Origin: Acanthopleura granulata
Lineage: Eukaryota > Mollusca > Polyplacophora > Chitonida > Chitonidae
Length of the DNA stretch: 64,000 bases
Direction: 5' to 3'
Assembly: GCA_016165875.1 (NCBI GenBank)
Contig: JABBOT010000007.1
Coordinates: 15,713,441-15,777,440 of the forward strand
Position 1 is the stretch's first letter, and each line of letters begins with the position of its first letter. The notes under the pieces were generated by a model. It did not search any database. It saw nothing but the letters and a program-made list of their open reading frames with translations, and was not told the DNA's origin. Shown one piece after another: positions 11,683 to 23,062 of the stretch. Position numbers and translations under genes: made by a program.

Positions 11683-11930
11683 GGGGGCCTCCGTGGGCTC
11701 AGTCTGTTAGCGCGCTATCGCAGCACAATGATCAGAAGCCTCCCACCAACGCGACCGCTCAAACTGGCTTCCTCTCCGGCCGTACGTGGGAAGGTCAGCC
11801 AGCAACCTGCGGATGGTGGTGGGTTTCCCCCGGGCTCTGCTTGGTTTCCTCCCACCATAATGCTGGACGCCGTCGTATAAGTGAAATATTCTTGTGTACG
11901 GCGTAAAACACCAATCCAATGAATAAATAA
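11683..11930 (+). mobile_element. SINE family A, near full-length, with target-site duplication
   Basis: It starts with the tRNA-like head (GCCTCCGTGGGCTCAGTC), passes through the conserved body (CCGGCCGTACGTGGGAAGG) and ends in GTACGGCGTAAAACACC and an AATAAATAA tail. The 10-bp direct repeat ACATGTTGTA flanks it at 11673-11682 and 11931-11940. This is one of the better reference copies in the window. Compared with other copies the A box has an extra G (TGGGCTCAG), which may reduce promoter function. Confidence 0.92.
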
Positions 11931-12120
11931 ACATGTTGTATGCGTCGCTTTTATCGCTCAAGTGTGGCTAATGATCACAGACTGTATATACACGTACATG
12001 TGTATACTGGGTGAAGTTTTTGTCTTTCAAAGTTACCCCACACCTCTTTGTACCGTGTTGCAATAGCTAATTAAAGGTGTTATTATTTGTATCACATTTA
12101 TGACCTTTGCAAAAAGATGA

Positions 12121-12313
12121 ACCGTGTACGGCATAACTGCCCGACTTCGTCATTTACACGTATGCGGAAGGGAGATAACTCGTCTGTGCGGGAAACGCAC
12201 ACTGGCAAGACAATTACAATTTCTCAGTCCTATTCATAATGAAACTATACATCCCAAGACTGCTATATGCGGGATTTGGCTTCCCGACATTCTTGGGAAT
12301 CTGAGTGCTAAAC
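12121..12313 (+). CDS. Possible upstream exon of the 12919-13426 gene
   Basis: The frame is open from 12121. A potential donor, ACG|GTATGG, at 12314 would leave two bases of a codon, which is the phase needed by the acceptor at 12918. The donor is weak and no ATG lies in frame within this segment, so a further upstream exon would be required. The peptide near the end reads PDILGNLSAKR. It may be chance. Confidence 0.2.
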
Positions 12314-12361
12314 GGTATGGTAGAAAACCTCAGAACCACGACCCTTACAGCCTACCAGCAC

Positions 12362-12660
12362 GCGCTTTCATATGCTAAGTTTTCATGGGACCGCATGGTG
12401 CATGTATGTACATATGCTATGTTTTCATGGGACCGCATGGTACACACATGTATATATACTAAGATTTCATGGGACCGCATGGTACATATATGAATATATG
12501 TTAAGCTTTCATGGCACCGCATGGTATATACATGTTGATATGCTATAGGTTTTCATGGAATCGGGCGATAAAGGAATATATATGTTAGATTTTCAAGAGA
12601 CCGGGTGGTACACAAATGTATACATGCATGTTCGGTATTTTCATGGGGCATACACACATG
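12362..12660. repeat. Minisatellite, ~42-43 bp unit
   Basis: About seven diverged copies of a unit containing TTTCATGGGACCGCATGGT, starting near 12380, 12423, 12465, 12507, 12550 and 12590. Divergence increases rightwards. It lies in the presumed intron or 5' flank of the following gene. Confidence 0.85.
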
Positions 12661-12918
12661 GATATATCTAGGGGTTCATACTGATACAGTAAACAACCTG
12701 CAATTTCGCCCCTAAATGTTGATTTTAGAGGCAAATAAATGCCATAAAATTTTACCAATATATGATATAATGCCCCTTTGTTAACAAATCTCAGTACATC
12801 TTCCTAAGATCAATAGACCTGTCACTGCAGAATACATATGAAATATGCAGTTTATGGCGTTAAAATACAATTGACGACTAAATTAAGCATTCATCATTTT
12901 CTTCACTTCTTTTGGCAG

Positions 12919-13426
12919 CTTCCCACCTGGAATGAATTCCTATGGCGGAATAAGGCCCAGAAATGATGTCACGACTTTCCTTCAGGAGTGGACCAATTGG
13001 AGAACGCATCTGAACAGAAGCCTGATTATCAAAGCGGAACTGACGCAGAGACTTAACCCGAAGTCTCTCCGAATGAAGACACCGAAGAGCAAACGGATGT
13101 ACCGAAAAGTAGTGCGCGCGCCAAACATGGAAATCGACAGGCCTTTGTCCGACTTCGTCTTTCAAAGGGCTTTGAACGACAGATTTGGCGGGGGTAGAGG
13201 GTATATGGTTATGTCACCGGAATCTTTCGTGGCTTTCGGCATTCCACGTCCCAAGACGTCAGTGCCCCAGGCACAGCGCGCTGAGATGCCGAATGGGATT
13301 CCCAGCAGCAATTTGACCTCCAGAATGAACTGCACATATTCGTCACCAATGACGTCATTAAAGAGAGTCTCAACGACGCATTCAATCGAGCCGAAGCCTG
13401 ACTATGACAGAATAACCCGGTTTTAG
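12919..13426 (+). CDS. Terminal exon of an unrecognised basic protein
   Basis: A pyrimidine-rich tract ending TTTTGGCAG gives a good acceptor at 12917-12918. The frame then runs open to TAG at 13424-13426, about 168 codons. An internal ATG at 12932 could be the start, giving 164 residues, but the frame is open back to the acceptor, so the exon more likely joins an upstream one in phase 2. The protein is rich in Arg, Lys, Pro and Ser, has no membrane segment or signal peptide, and contains a cluster of basic residues (KTPKSKRMYRKVVR, around residues 49-62 counted from the ATG). The exon is more GC-rich than its surroundings, as expected of coding DNA here. I do not recognise the family. Confidence 0.55.
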
Positions 13427-16400
13427 ACGTGTACGGGTTCCTCTTTTGTTTCATATATACTCTAAAAAGTTGTTTATTAGAAGGGTTTGTTTATTTAGCA
13501 TTTGTATACATTTAAATATATTTTTCCCATCGAAAACATTTGTTGTCATTATTATAAAGTTTTATTAATTATGCACAGAATCATGTTCATGTTCAATGTA
13601 ACACCTGTTGCTTTGCCGTAGACCACATAAGCTTTACACGTATACAGATATGTTTTGTATTTATTGTTGGAGTTCATGCATGGTGTGTAATGCAAAACTC
13701 AAGAACTGTTCACTTATACGACTGCAGTCAGCTTTATGTATTCAGGAAACGTGAATGTCCCGATTAAAAGACTCGATTTTCTACATGCATGCAGGGATAC
13801 CTAAAAAAATAACGGTTTTAGAGGCATGCATATGATGTATTCAGGTGCTTGAGTTACTTGGCTTACTACTGATCTATATATCTGAAGGCACCTAGAATTA
13901 AAGTATTGACCTCTTAATGCACTAAGGGACAATACTCTGCATGCTGTACTGTCCTATCTGAAAAAGAAGAGTCGTTTACAAACTGCCTGGAACTGGATCC
14001 CGATTCTCATCTCCAAAATGTAATGCACTGATCCGTGGCTCAAGGCAGATATATTTCGTCAAAACCCCTGCATGATTTTCCCGCGAAGTTGCAGACAGGC
14101 ACACAAGGAAACCCAGGCATTAGATAACCTCTTATAGACTTCTTGTCACAGAGTGAATTCCAAACGTTACGGTTACTTTGCATAAAGACTGAATGTTTAA
14201 TTTCTCACCATATAACCTTAAAGCAATTTGTTTAATTGCTCACCATATAACCTTAAAGCAATTTGTTCAGTTCCCCGCTCTCACTGTCCGTGGGGCCTTG
14301 TGGGACGGACAAAATTGTCACGAAATAATTATCAGGGAAACCGTCGTACATCCATTCCTTGACCGGAATATCCACATCATATAGAGAGTGTCCTAACAAT
14401 TAACCTCTACCATTCCTTAACATGAATATTTGTGACTAAATACTATATACATTGAAAAGTGGACTGACGACAATGGTCGGTCAGCAATATTCAAACCAAG
14501 CGCCAAAAGACACTCTTGTCCGACTAAAGTTGTGTCGTGTACGTATGATCTAGGGACCAAGAGTGAGGCTCTTCGTTACACCTTTCCGTCGGATATCGTT
14601 GTCAGAAACATCAGTTTTCTCAATCGCGTTGTTCTAGACTTTTAAAACACCGACGGCCTTAACCCTGCCAATGTTCGATGTCAGAATAAATGGTCTAACA
14701 GGTAGGAAGACCCATCCATGATGGCGAGCCTCTAAATGGTTTGAAAGACAGCTGACATCGACGGAACACCATTCGACTTTCAACTTGGCATCAAGGCATG
14801 AACGGAATAACCACGTCGTGGTATGCCGTTAAGTGTACTTCTGATCGGTTTCTGGGTTGACGCTCAGTTCCCATGAGCCGCCTTCGGAAACTCTTCTATG
14901 GCATACCCACTGCTTTTCTTGCCGTCGGCGTATGACTGTCTCAATCAAGGTGACAGTGAGGTCTAAAATCACGGTGTATAACTTGCACAACTGAAGCCTT
15001 AACGACAGTAAAGTATACGTGATGCACGAGGACGTTGCCAACTAAACCAAATCGACATCTGAGCGAATCTGAATAGGAAACTTCTAATTGTGTCCACACC
15101 CTTCTTAAACGCCGCCCGATATCATGGCCGTCGAAGAAGAACGATAACTTCATCGGATAACTGAGCTGGCTCATCGAAAAGGAAATACATAATGATCACA
15201 AACGTCTCTAGTCAGCCGAGTGACATTAAGGCTGATAATGCTGTCTTTCTGTCTGTCTAAATGGGAGGCGTGAACTGTTCACTGTCAATTTCTCGAAATA
15301 GGCCATATACATGTATGCGTATAGTACAACATCTAATTGCAAAATAACGTAAATTGTTAGATGTCCGATTTGCTATGGATAGTGCTCCCAGCTAATCATA
15401 GACCTCTTTCCAAGGTACATAGGTGCCAAAGAATCTGGCGCATCTATACAGGCTGAATTTTTACTTTTAAAAATCTGATCTGATCATCGGAGTATAATTA
15501 ATTTAATACGGCGCTATTTTCAGTTCAGTTACACGAGGAGAATGTGAGAATGTTGATAATTATTAAAGAACCAGGTAGCAAGTGGACGTTAATTGCAGAC
15601 TTTGGTGATATATCTTGTGGCAGACAGATAGTGGCAGGAATGTGCTAAATGAGAGAGCTTAAAGTTTCTTTGACGGTTTTTACCTGTGCAGTCGGCAGGT
15701 GTCAGGTTTATTGATGAACATACATTGTGTGTAAGGAACAGATAACTTGTTATCTGAGGTCATCACAAACGGTTCAAAAATAAACTTTGTTGTCGCAGTG
15801 AACCAGGAGGAAATTTCTCGGTGACAAAAATATAGAACATAAAGAGATGAAAGACTTCATCATGAAGGAGTTGACTGTACTTTTTAGAGGATGGGCTAGG
15901 TTTTTAAATAAGTAGCTAATGACGACCACCTAACTTCCTCAGTCGTCGTGTCGCTCGGTACACAATAATCTCTGCTGCATTAACACAGCGCGAACATATT
16001 GCGATACGTGCATGTTTACAAAGTCAACCTGAGCAGAGTTTATGCGACTGTGCTGCTCCGTTTTATGATACATGAGGGCAGTTTGTCAGCGCTCTGTATA
16101 TATCTAACTTTAAAAGGTGCATGACATCTGGGCTGTTTTAAGGCTGCAGTGCTATATTGTCGGGTCGTAGTTTATGGCGTGACATCATCATGACATGTAC
16201 ATGTTTGCTTAAACACCAACGGCCAAAATCACGCATATCATGAGTTATCGTGTTTGAGGTAAAACCCTTCAAACTGTACATAAACTGAACCGTCACGTCT
16301 GTGAATGGGGTTGGAGGGAGTGCAAAATTATGCACACGACTCTCGTTTAAGTAACTAGAAATGTGCAGAGTGGGTTGCAAATAAAACTACAAAGAATCTG

Positions 16401-16698
16401 TACATCTTGTGTCTATAGTTAAAGCAGATGTTGCCGAGGTAGAGACAAGTGGTTAGTTAATTAACTACTCAAGGATTTGATGAGATGTTCTGACCTGTTA
16501 ATTGAAATAAGCTGTATATACGTCTCAATGATTCACATGAGATACACTCGGTTTCTTGTTTCAACCAGCCACGTGAAGTAAGATTGCTGTGACATTTCAA
16601 CTCCAACCTTCTCTCCCGATTTAGAACAATTTCTGAAGGCACAGCAGCCCGACCTTTCTAGTCAAACTGGTTTTGGGGTTCAACCACGAAATTTTAGG
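13427..16698. other. Intergenic; 3' flank and upstream region of the next gene
   Basis: A degraded SINE A tail relic lies near 13668-13735 and a two-copy 37-bp duplication at 14196-14268. Overlapping frames on the minus strand at 14829-15174 have no splice support. Nothing else is recognised. Confidence 0.4.
14196..14268. repeat. Two-copy direct repeat
   Basis: CTCACCATATAACCTTAAAG plus CAATTTGTT occurs twice in tandem, at about 37-bp spacing. Confidence 0.85.
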
Positions 16699-19600
16699 AT
16701 GACGACAGCTAGCCAGGGGCCAGATAGTCCCCGCTCCCATACCGTGGTGTCTCTCCAATCACCCAGTCGGGCCGCTACCGCGAACGTTGCACCGTCTGTT
16801 CTTATCATCAGAAACAGGTGAGTTATACAAGTCTGTAGCTCTATTTGCGCACGTAAAAGCCAAGTTTAATGAAAATCGAACTGAATAACCGCTAAATCTA
16901 TGCCTTTATATGAATGTAGGTTCGTTATACAAAAGCTGCAGGCCTATACACAAGATCTCAAAATTCTACCCCTAGTCTGCATAATTTGTTGACCTACAGA
17001 CATATTCACAGCTTAGTAATGTCTTTTATGAAAAGGCCCAGAGTAGACCTATATACACACTACCAAATCTGTGTTTATGTTTATGGCTATCACTGACGGT
17101 AGCCGTTTGTGGAGACTTACGTACTCCACCAGTATGGTGCTCATGTCTGTACGTCATGTTTGCACGGGAAAGTTTATCAGATACTTGCCAAAGGTCGCTG
17201 GTTTACCCCGGGAAATCCAACTACCTCCACCCATAAAACTAACCGCAATCATATATAGGTGAAAAATTCCCGAGTATGGCAATTAAATAAATAAATTAAA
17301 TAAACAATTAAATAAATAAACGATGTAGCTGAAAATCCATCAGTTATAATTAATATAACACACTTTACAACTTTAGGTAGAAATATTTACAAGCTCTCAC
17401 CCCGGCTTTGGGAAGGTCACAGCAACCTGCGGATGGTTGTGAGTTTCCCCGGGCTCTGTCCGGTTACCTTCCACCGCCTTCACATTAAAGTGAAATATTC
17501 TTGAGTACGGCGTAAAACAACAATCAAATATATAAATTTACAATCTCGTGAATTTATGCACTTATAAGTGTTTGTAACAAAACTGCCAGTATCTTTTGAT
17601 CTAAAATTACACACTTTGGCCGTGGCTGAGTGTGTCCTCCCCGATGTATACTTATATATCTTGGTTATAGAAAGCGAAATAGATATAGGAGTTCAAGTTT
17701 GCTCACTACACTTAAAGTGAATTTTTTTTTTTTTGACATTTGTTATAATATAATAAAAACAGCAGCGCGTGTACAGCAAACTATGCAATGCTGTGTTGTT
17801 AGCTTCGCACAGGACTGTATGTGTGCGCATGTATGTAAACTGCCAAGTCGGACGTGAACAGATTTCGAATTTATTTATACAAATGATTCGGTGAAGGTGT
17901 TGTAACTTACCTTTATACGAAACGAAAAGTTACGTCTCTAGCACGCTGGAATAAAAAACAGTGGACAGTTTGAAGAGAATGAATGTGTATGCAGTACAGT
18001 ACACTTTGTGGCGGGTCTGTGTGTGTTACTGCGTCTCTAGCTACAACAACCCGGATAACCCTGTTTTTTTTTCACGTTTCGCGCCGAATTCATCCAGCTT
18101 CATTACATTTACTAATCCTCGTACCAACATTGCGTATGCAGTCTAGAAAGAGAGTCCTGGCTGATCACAGCACCTGCTGAATCTCCGTGGTATTCCCTGT
18201 ATGTAGGGATGTTAAGGATGTTAAGGTACGGTAACCTACTTTGCAAACCTTCATCTGCTGGTGCCACAGCACATGAGTCAGACGACGGCAATGGCTGGCA
18301 ATGTACGAGACTGAAAAACAATTCAGAAAACAATGAGTCACCGGCAGCACACCTTTATGTTACCGAAATTATCAGGTGTTTTATAGGCGTATTTTTTCAC
18401 CTGAGCGAAGTCATTACATGTATATGCCTCGAGGTGGCTGCTAGGAGAGAAGTGCGTAGTGAATTTTTCCACGATGAATGATTCATGAAGTATGTAGGCC
18501 AACACAGCCGAAATGCACCCTAACAACAATACATCCACATTCCTTTCACACGCCTATATAGATTATAACGTTTTAGACTGATGTTATCTTCTTCGCAGTT
18601 TATGCTGATTCTGACTAGAACAGAGGTTACAAGAATTTTATTTTCATCAATTCCCTCTCATCCTTTAAAGACCACAGAAGCTAAAATGTTGTTAATTTAT
18701 CGCGAATAAAACTCATTCACACCCTGGACCGTTCCACGCGTGGACATGCAGGAGGTTAACGATTTTACATCCTCCGTATGTTTTATCTGTACGGTTTCAC
18801 TTAACGTTTAACCTAGCATCAAAGAACAATTGTTTATTTGTACCACGCCAGGATATATGAAAGTGAATTCATAGGCAATCGTTTTATACCAAGCCTAATC
18901 AAGCGATTTTAATCAGTGAATGCTGAATTTACCAGAATGTTTAAGTCATCCGAAGGGCATACGAGCCTTTAATTACGATGAGCGTGGAGGGGTGGGGAAC
19001 GGGTTGGGGCTATAGGCTGAAAATAGGACATCTTGGCAATTGTGATTTGTACGGGCACGATGGATATTTGATACTCCTCGCTCTGGGAATCTAGAATTCT
19101 GTTTCTTAAACATTAGACATGAAGGGCATATTTCACTATTACATTTGTACAGCATTCCTTCTTCGTAAATATGAATCTGTTCTGTGTTCTGTTAAGATTG
19201 ATGACTCTGTCTTATGTCAATACTTGATTGTCGCCTAACTGCAATTATGCTGTCAATAACTGTTGTAATTTTACAGCTAAACGTGCTAGAAATTTGTTTA
19301 CTTCTGAATCTCGACTTGAATGTCTAGAAACACAGTCATCAGTTCCTATATACAGAATAAATAGGCGAAGTTTGTTGTGTAAAATGACTTATGGAGTTTG
19401 TGTTAGGTAAGTGCAGAATAACGACAACTTATCATGTATGTACACCGGTACTTTCTGTAGTGAAGAAACGTCGAGCCGCATTTGATTCCTGAAAAAGAGT
19501 CGACTTGTCCCAGAGCAACAGTTGACTCCTGAAAAGAATCGACTCGTCGCGGAACAACAGTTGATTCCTGAAAAAGAATCAACAAGTTGCTGAGCAACAC

Positions 19601-21861
19601 TTATTCCTGAAAAGAATTGACTAGTTGCGGAGCAACAGTTGATTCTTGAAAAAGAATCGACTAGTCCCGGAGCAGCAGTTGATTTCCGAAAAAGAGTCGA
19701 TTATTCGCGGAGCAACAGCTGATTCCTAAAAAAGAATCAACGAGTTGCTGAGCAACAGTTGATTCCTGAAAAAGAATCAACAAGTTGTAGAGCAACACTT
19801 ATTCTGAAAAGAATCGACTATAATACCAGGGCAACAGTTCATTCCTGATAAAGAATCGACTAGTCGCGGAGCAGCACTTGATTCCTGAAAAAGTCGATTT
19901 GTCGCGGAGTAACGGTTGATTCCTGAAAAAGAATCAATATTTGCGGGGCAACAGTTCGGAAAAAGAATCGGATAGTCTCAGTGCAACAGTTGATCCCTCA
20001 AAAAGAATCGACGAATTGCTGAGCAGCAGTTGATTCTTGAAAAAAAATCGACAAGGTGAGGATATGAGCACAGGTTATACTAGTCGTCATCTTGCCACTA
20101 CTCCCATGTGTGGATTCTTGAAAAATAGCCCACTGTTCAAACAACAGTGTGTCATTTCAAGCGAATTTATTTCATACCGCCACTGCAGATATACAATCGA
20201 ACAGAGGAGTTTCGAGTTCAACCTTTTTTGTTGCAAACGATAAAAAGAGTCCAACTGTGTCATGTGACTTGTCAAAAATGTCGGGCATTTTTATTGACTT
20301 TAATTTACCGATCACCTGTCTCGCCGTGTTAGGGATGTACAAGCGACCCCCCTTTCAACCAGGAGCTTCTTCAGTTCAAAAAAACTTTCAGCTCCTCAAT
20401 TTTACCTATCGTAGGCCTACGTTTAGTCTAAACAACTTTTTGTGACACTTTCCTTAGACGCCCATGTTATTATTAAAGGTAATAAGAAATAACAGCCTAA
20501 TATTTTTGACATGTCACATTGTACAGTAGGGCTTTCTTAAGCGATAAATTAATTCGAACTCGAAACTCCCCTGTTGAATGCTCCTTAAATTACAACCGTT
20601 TTTTCACAGCGTACAATATGTTGACCTCGCTCATTCGGAAAACAAAAGCCCTTACAAAGCATCGTGAAAATGTATAAATTTCAATTTTCTGCATGATAAT
20701 GGTATTCTATCCGTAGAATGCAATCCTGATTGTCATATGACGCTACAGATCGGGTTCCCAAAGTCTTACCCCATCACCTAGTCCTAATTAGAATGCAACG
20801 CGACTCCGTGACATCACGGAAATAAGGACATCTGGATCTATATGCTTTGCCGATGGAAGACGGCCAAATGCTTTCTAATTATAAGACTTGGGAATAAGCT
20901 CTATCCGTGCATATACCATCCTCGGCAACAAAATGGTATATTAACAGTTGATTTTGATTGCATGGCTGATGGCAGAATGCTTAGAGTGCTCGACTAAAAA
21001 GTCGGGGTACAGGGTTCAAGTCTATGTCTGTTCATGTCTGATGCTTGAATGGTGATCAAGAGGCTTCTGAGAGGTGATTTGACAAATACTGGCCACCATA
21101 TTGTTAAGTAAAAAGTACTGATCGAGTCAAATATGACATAACATAGCCCTTTGTGCCCTAGATGTAATTAAAAATTGGCCAGTCAATTCAAAACATTCTT
21201 AAAAATCGTTGAAATATTTTATTTTATTTCCAGAAATCATAATTTAGTTATCAAAGACTCGTCAGTGCGGGTGGAAATCGTAAGCTCGAGCAGTCGACCT
21301 GGTGAATACCCACGAGCAAAGCAGCGATCTGTTGTAACGGTGATTGAACCAAGAGATTCCCCCTTACGTGAGAAAAGGTCCCAGCAAACCGTCGCTAGGA
21401 CATGGTCGTCGGATGGTAACCTCTTCGACAAACATCAGGCGACATCTAAGCCAAAAACACAGAAAGTCACAAAGATTTACAGCAGTGGCTTGAAGCGTAT
21501 CGTTGAGCACAGTTTGTTGTCGCGAAAGATAATTCATTTAAAAACAGACACGTACCACTTTTTTGGGATTCCAAGATTTCGAAGGAAGATTACTTCGAAA
21601 ACTGTTTCCTCAGCAACTATGTCGTCAGAAACCAACACGACGGAACCCAGCACGACGGAAGCCACGCCCACTGGTGACGCGCAGACGCAGCCAGTTGTCG
21701 TCCGCGTGAAATCTGAACACACGGGGAAACCGAGATCAAAGCCGCAGAACGGCGAGACTCCGAAGCAAGAAGGAGGTTTGCAAGTCCCGGACAGTTCCGA
21801 AAAGAAACGGAGAAGCATGGAAACACTGACTGCTAAGATGGACTTTGAGGATGAAGATTAA
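16699..21861 (+). CDS. Two-exon gene for an unrecognised 248-residue protein
   Basis: Exon 1 is 16699-16817: ATG with A at -3, 39 codons plus two bases, donor AACAG|GTGAGT. Exon 2 is 21234-21861: acceptor ATTTTATTTCCAG, one base completing an Arg codon, then 208 codons and TAA. The phases fit exactly and the joined frame is open throughout. The protein starts MTTASQGPDSPRSH and is rich in Ser, Arg and Lys in its first 130 residues. It has a Thr/Ser/Glu-rich run at about residues 170-190 and an acidic end (MDFEDED). There is no signal peptide or strong membrane helix, and it is probably largely disordered. An AATAAA lies at 22061-22066. Extra exons in the 4.4-kb intron cannot be excluded. I do not recognise the family. 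Confidence 0.6.
17125..17320 (+). mobile_element. SINE of a related family (SINE A-like tail), partial
   Basis: The right part reads GGTTTACCCCGGGAAATCC, CTCCACCCATAAAACTAACC, then AAAAATTCCCGAGTATGG and an (AAAT)n tail. This matches the diverged minus-strand element at 57314-57465 and is distinct in the body from family A. No tRNA head could be confirmed. Confidence 0.65.
17398..17536 (+). mobile_element. SINE family A, 5'-truncated
   Basis: It starts inside the body (GGGAAGGTCACAGCAACCTG), contains the GGGCTCTGTCCGGTT segment and ends in GAGTACGGCGTAAAACAAC with an AT-rich tail. The tRNA head is absent. Confidence 0.85.
19465..20055. repeat. Hairpin-forming minisatellite, ~40-44 bp unit
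   Basis: About 14 imperfect copies of a unit with GAGCAACAGTTGATTCCTGA and AAAAGAATCGACTAGTCGCG. Each unit holds an inverted repeat GTTGATTC...GAATCAAC with an 8-base loop. Some units add a second one, GTTGC-TGA-GCAAC, between the first. The array can therefore fold into a series of short hairpins. Confidence 0.88.
20204..20573. mobile_element. Inverted-repeat DNA element (MITE-like), copy 2
   Basis: The left terminus GGAGTTTCGAGTTCAACC and right terminus TCGAACTCGAAACTCCCC are inverted repeats. The interior aligns with copy 1 (1503-1877) in reverse orientation, for example GTGACTTGTCAAAAATGTCG and AGGAGCTTCTTCAGTTC. It has no SINE insert at the position where copy 1 has one. There is no transposase frame. 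Confidence 0.78.
20955..21035 (+). mobile_element. tRNA-like sequence (SINE head or tRNA relic)
   Basis: A-box-like ATGGCTGATGGCAGAATG is followed by B-box-like GGGTTCAAGTC at tRNA-like spacing. Stem pairing is incomplete, so a functional tRNA is unlikely. Confidence 0.4.
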
Positions 21862-22060
21862 AATATGTGATATCATTAATGCGGTTATAATTTTCTATGT
21901 TTCTGTGAATGATTTTATATCAGGAGAGAAAGGGTGAAAGATAATCAAGTGTAATGGAATGTTCTTTCCATTTAAGGCTAGACCGACTTCGGAAAAAAAT
22001 GCATTACCTGGTAGTCGACTTCGGGTAAATCGACGAGACGATATGAGATCCTGCGAGACT

Positions 22061-22066
22061 AATAAA
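22061..22066 (+). terminator. Candidate polyadenylation signal of the two-exon gene
   Basis: AATAAA about 200 bp after the stop at 21861, at a typical distance. Confidence 0.4.
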
Positions 22067-22788
22067 AGACTAAAACGGATAATGTAGAAATGCAGAGCAG
22101 GATCTTATATATCCATATTCACACATTCCTCGCACGCGGTGTAGGCTTAACGTACAGCTACGTAAAGTTGCAAGTGTCCATAAAATTGAGCAGTTTTTCA
22201 GTTCCCATTCAGTAAACGTTTATGATGAAGTTGTGTGCTTCGCCCACCGATAAGTAACCCTGCTGACGCCGTTTGAAAGTGAAAAATGTGATGTTTGCTT
22301 GTTAAACGGTGGAGAATCGGCTGCATGGGGCATTGTATATACTGTAATAATGGTGAACAAGAGTATGTCACGCATGCGCAGCAGAGACTCTGTTAAGTCT
22401 ATACATGTACCAAGGTGTTGAAAAGAGAAAGCCGATTTCGTTTTGATATCAGATATTCGCTTCAACCCTTTGACTATTCCAGTTTGTATTTCTGGTGGTT
22501 GATTAAAAAAAAAATAATGACGGTTTGTGTCAATAAGACGAGATTTGCTTAAAACTCAACGGACTACAGAGATAGGATATCGTTTGTGTGTCTTTGAAGT
22601 GGTAAAGTTCTATAGCCTGGATATAGTGAATTATGGGGGCGTCTTTCAAACTTTCACTGTGGAATCATGAAAGTCATTGTTCTTTTACAATGCATTGAGT
22701 TTCAATTTTTTCCTTGTCTTTATATGGGGAATTTGTTATTTTGTGGGAAAGTAACCAATATTGGATCCATTTACATACAAGGATATAT

Positions 22789-23062
22789 TTATTTATTGAT
22801 TTATTTATTTGATCGGTGTTTTACGCCGTACTCAAGAATATTTCACTTATACGACGGCGTCCAGCATTATGGTGGGAGGAAACCGGGCAGAGCCCGGGAG
22901 AATCCCACCACCATCCGCAGGTTGCTGGCAGACCTTCCCACGTACGGCCGGAGAGGAAGCCAGCATGAGCTGGTCTTGAACTCACAGCGACCACATTGGT
23001 GGGAGGCTTCGGGTCATTGTGCTGCGATAGCGCGCTAACCAACTGAGCCACGGAGGCCCCCT
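22789..23062 (-). mobile_element. SINE family A, near full-length
   Basis: (TTTA)n at the left, then GTTTTACGCCGTACTCAAG, a full body, and a head ending CTGAGCCACGGAGGCC at the right. Near-identical flanks AAGGATATAT (left) and AAGGAAATAT (right) look like a 10-bp target-site duplication with one change. The A and B boxes look intact in minus orientation. Confidence 0.9.

Larger units (their letters stand above)
16818..21233 (+). other. Intron 1 of the two-exon gene
   Basis: It begins GTGAGT and ends in a pyrimidine-rich CAG. It contains SINE copies at about 17125-17320 and 17398-17536, a hairpin-rich minisatellite at 19465-20055, an inverted-repeat element at 20204-20573 and a tRNA-like head at 20955-21035. 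No further exon is supported. Confidence 0.5.

Noticed and set aside
13209..13454. 81-codon minus-strand frame
   Set aside because: Shadow of the plus-strand exon at 12919-13426.
21534..21826. Minus-strand frames of 69-94 codons
   Set aside because: Shadows of exon 2 of the 248-residue gene, which has matching splice phase.
22667..23051. 123-codon plus frame and 76-codon minus frame
   Set aside because: They run through a SINE A copy; the same peptides recur at other SINE copies.
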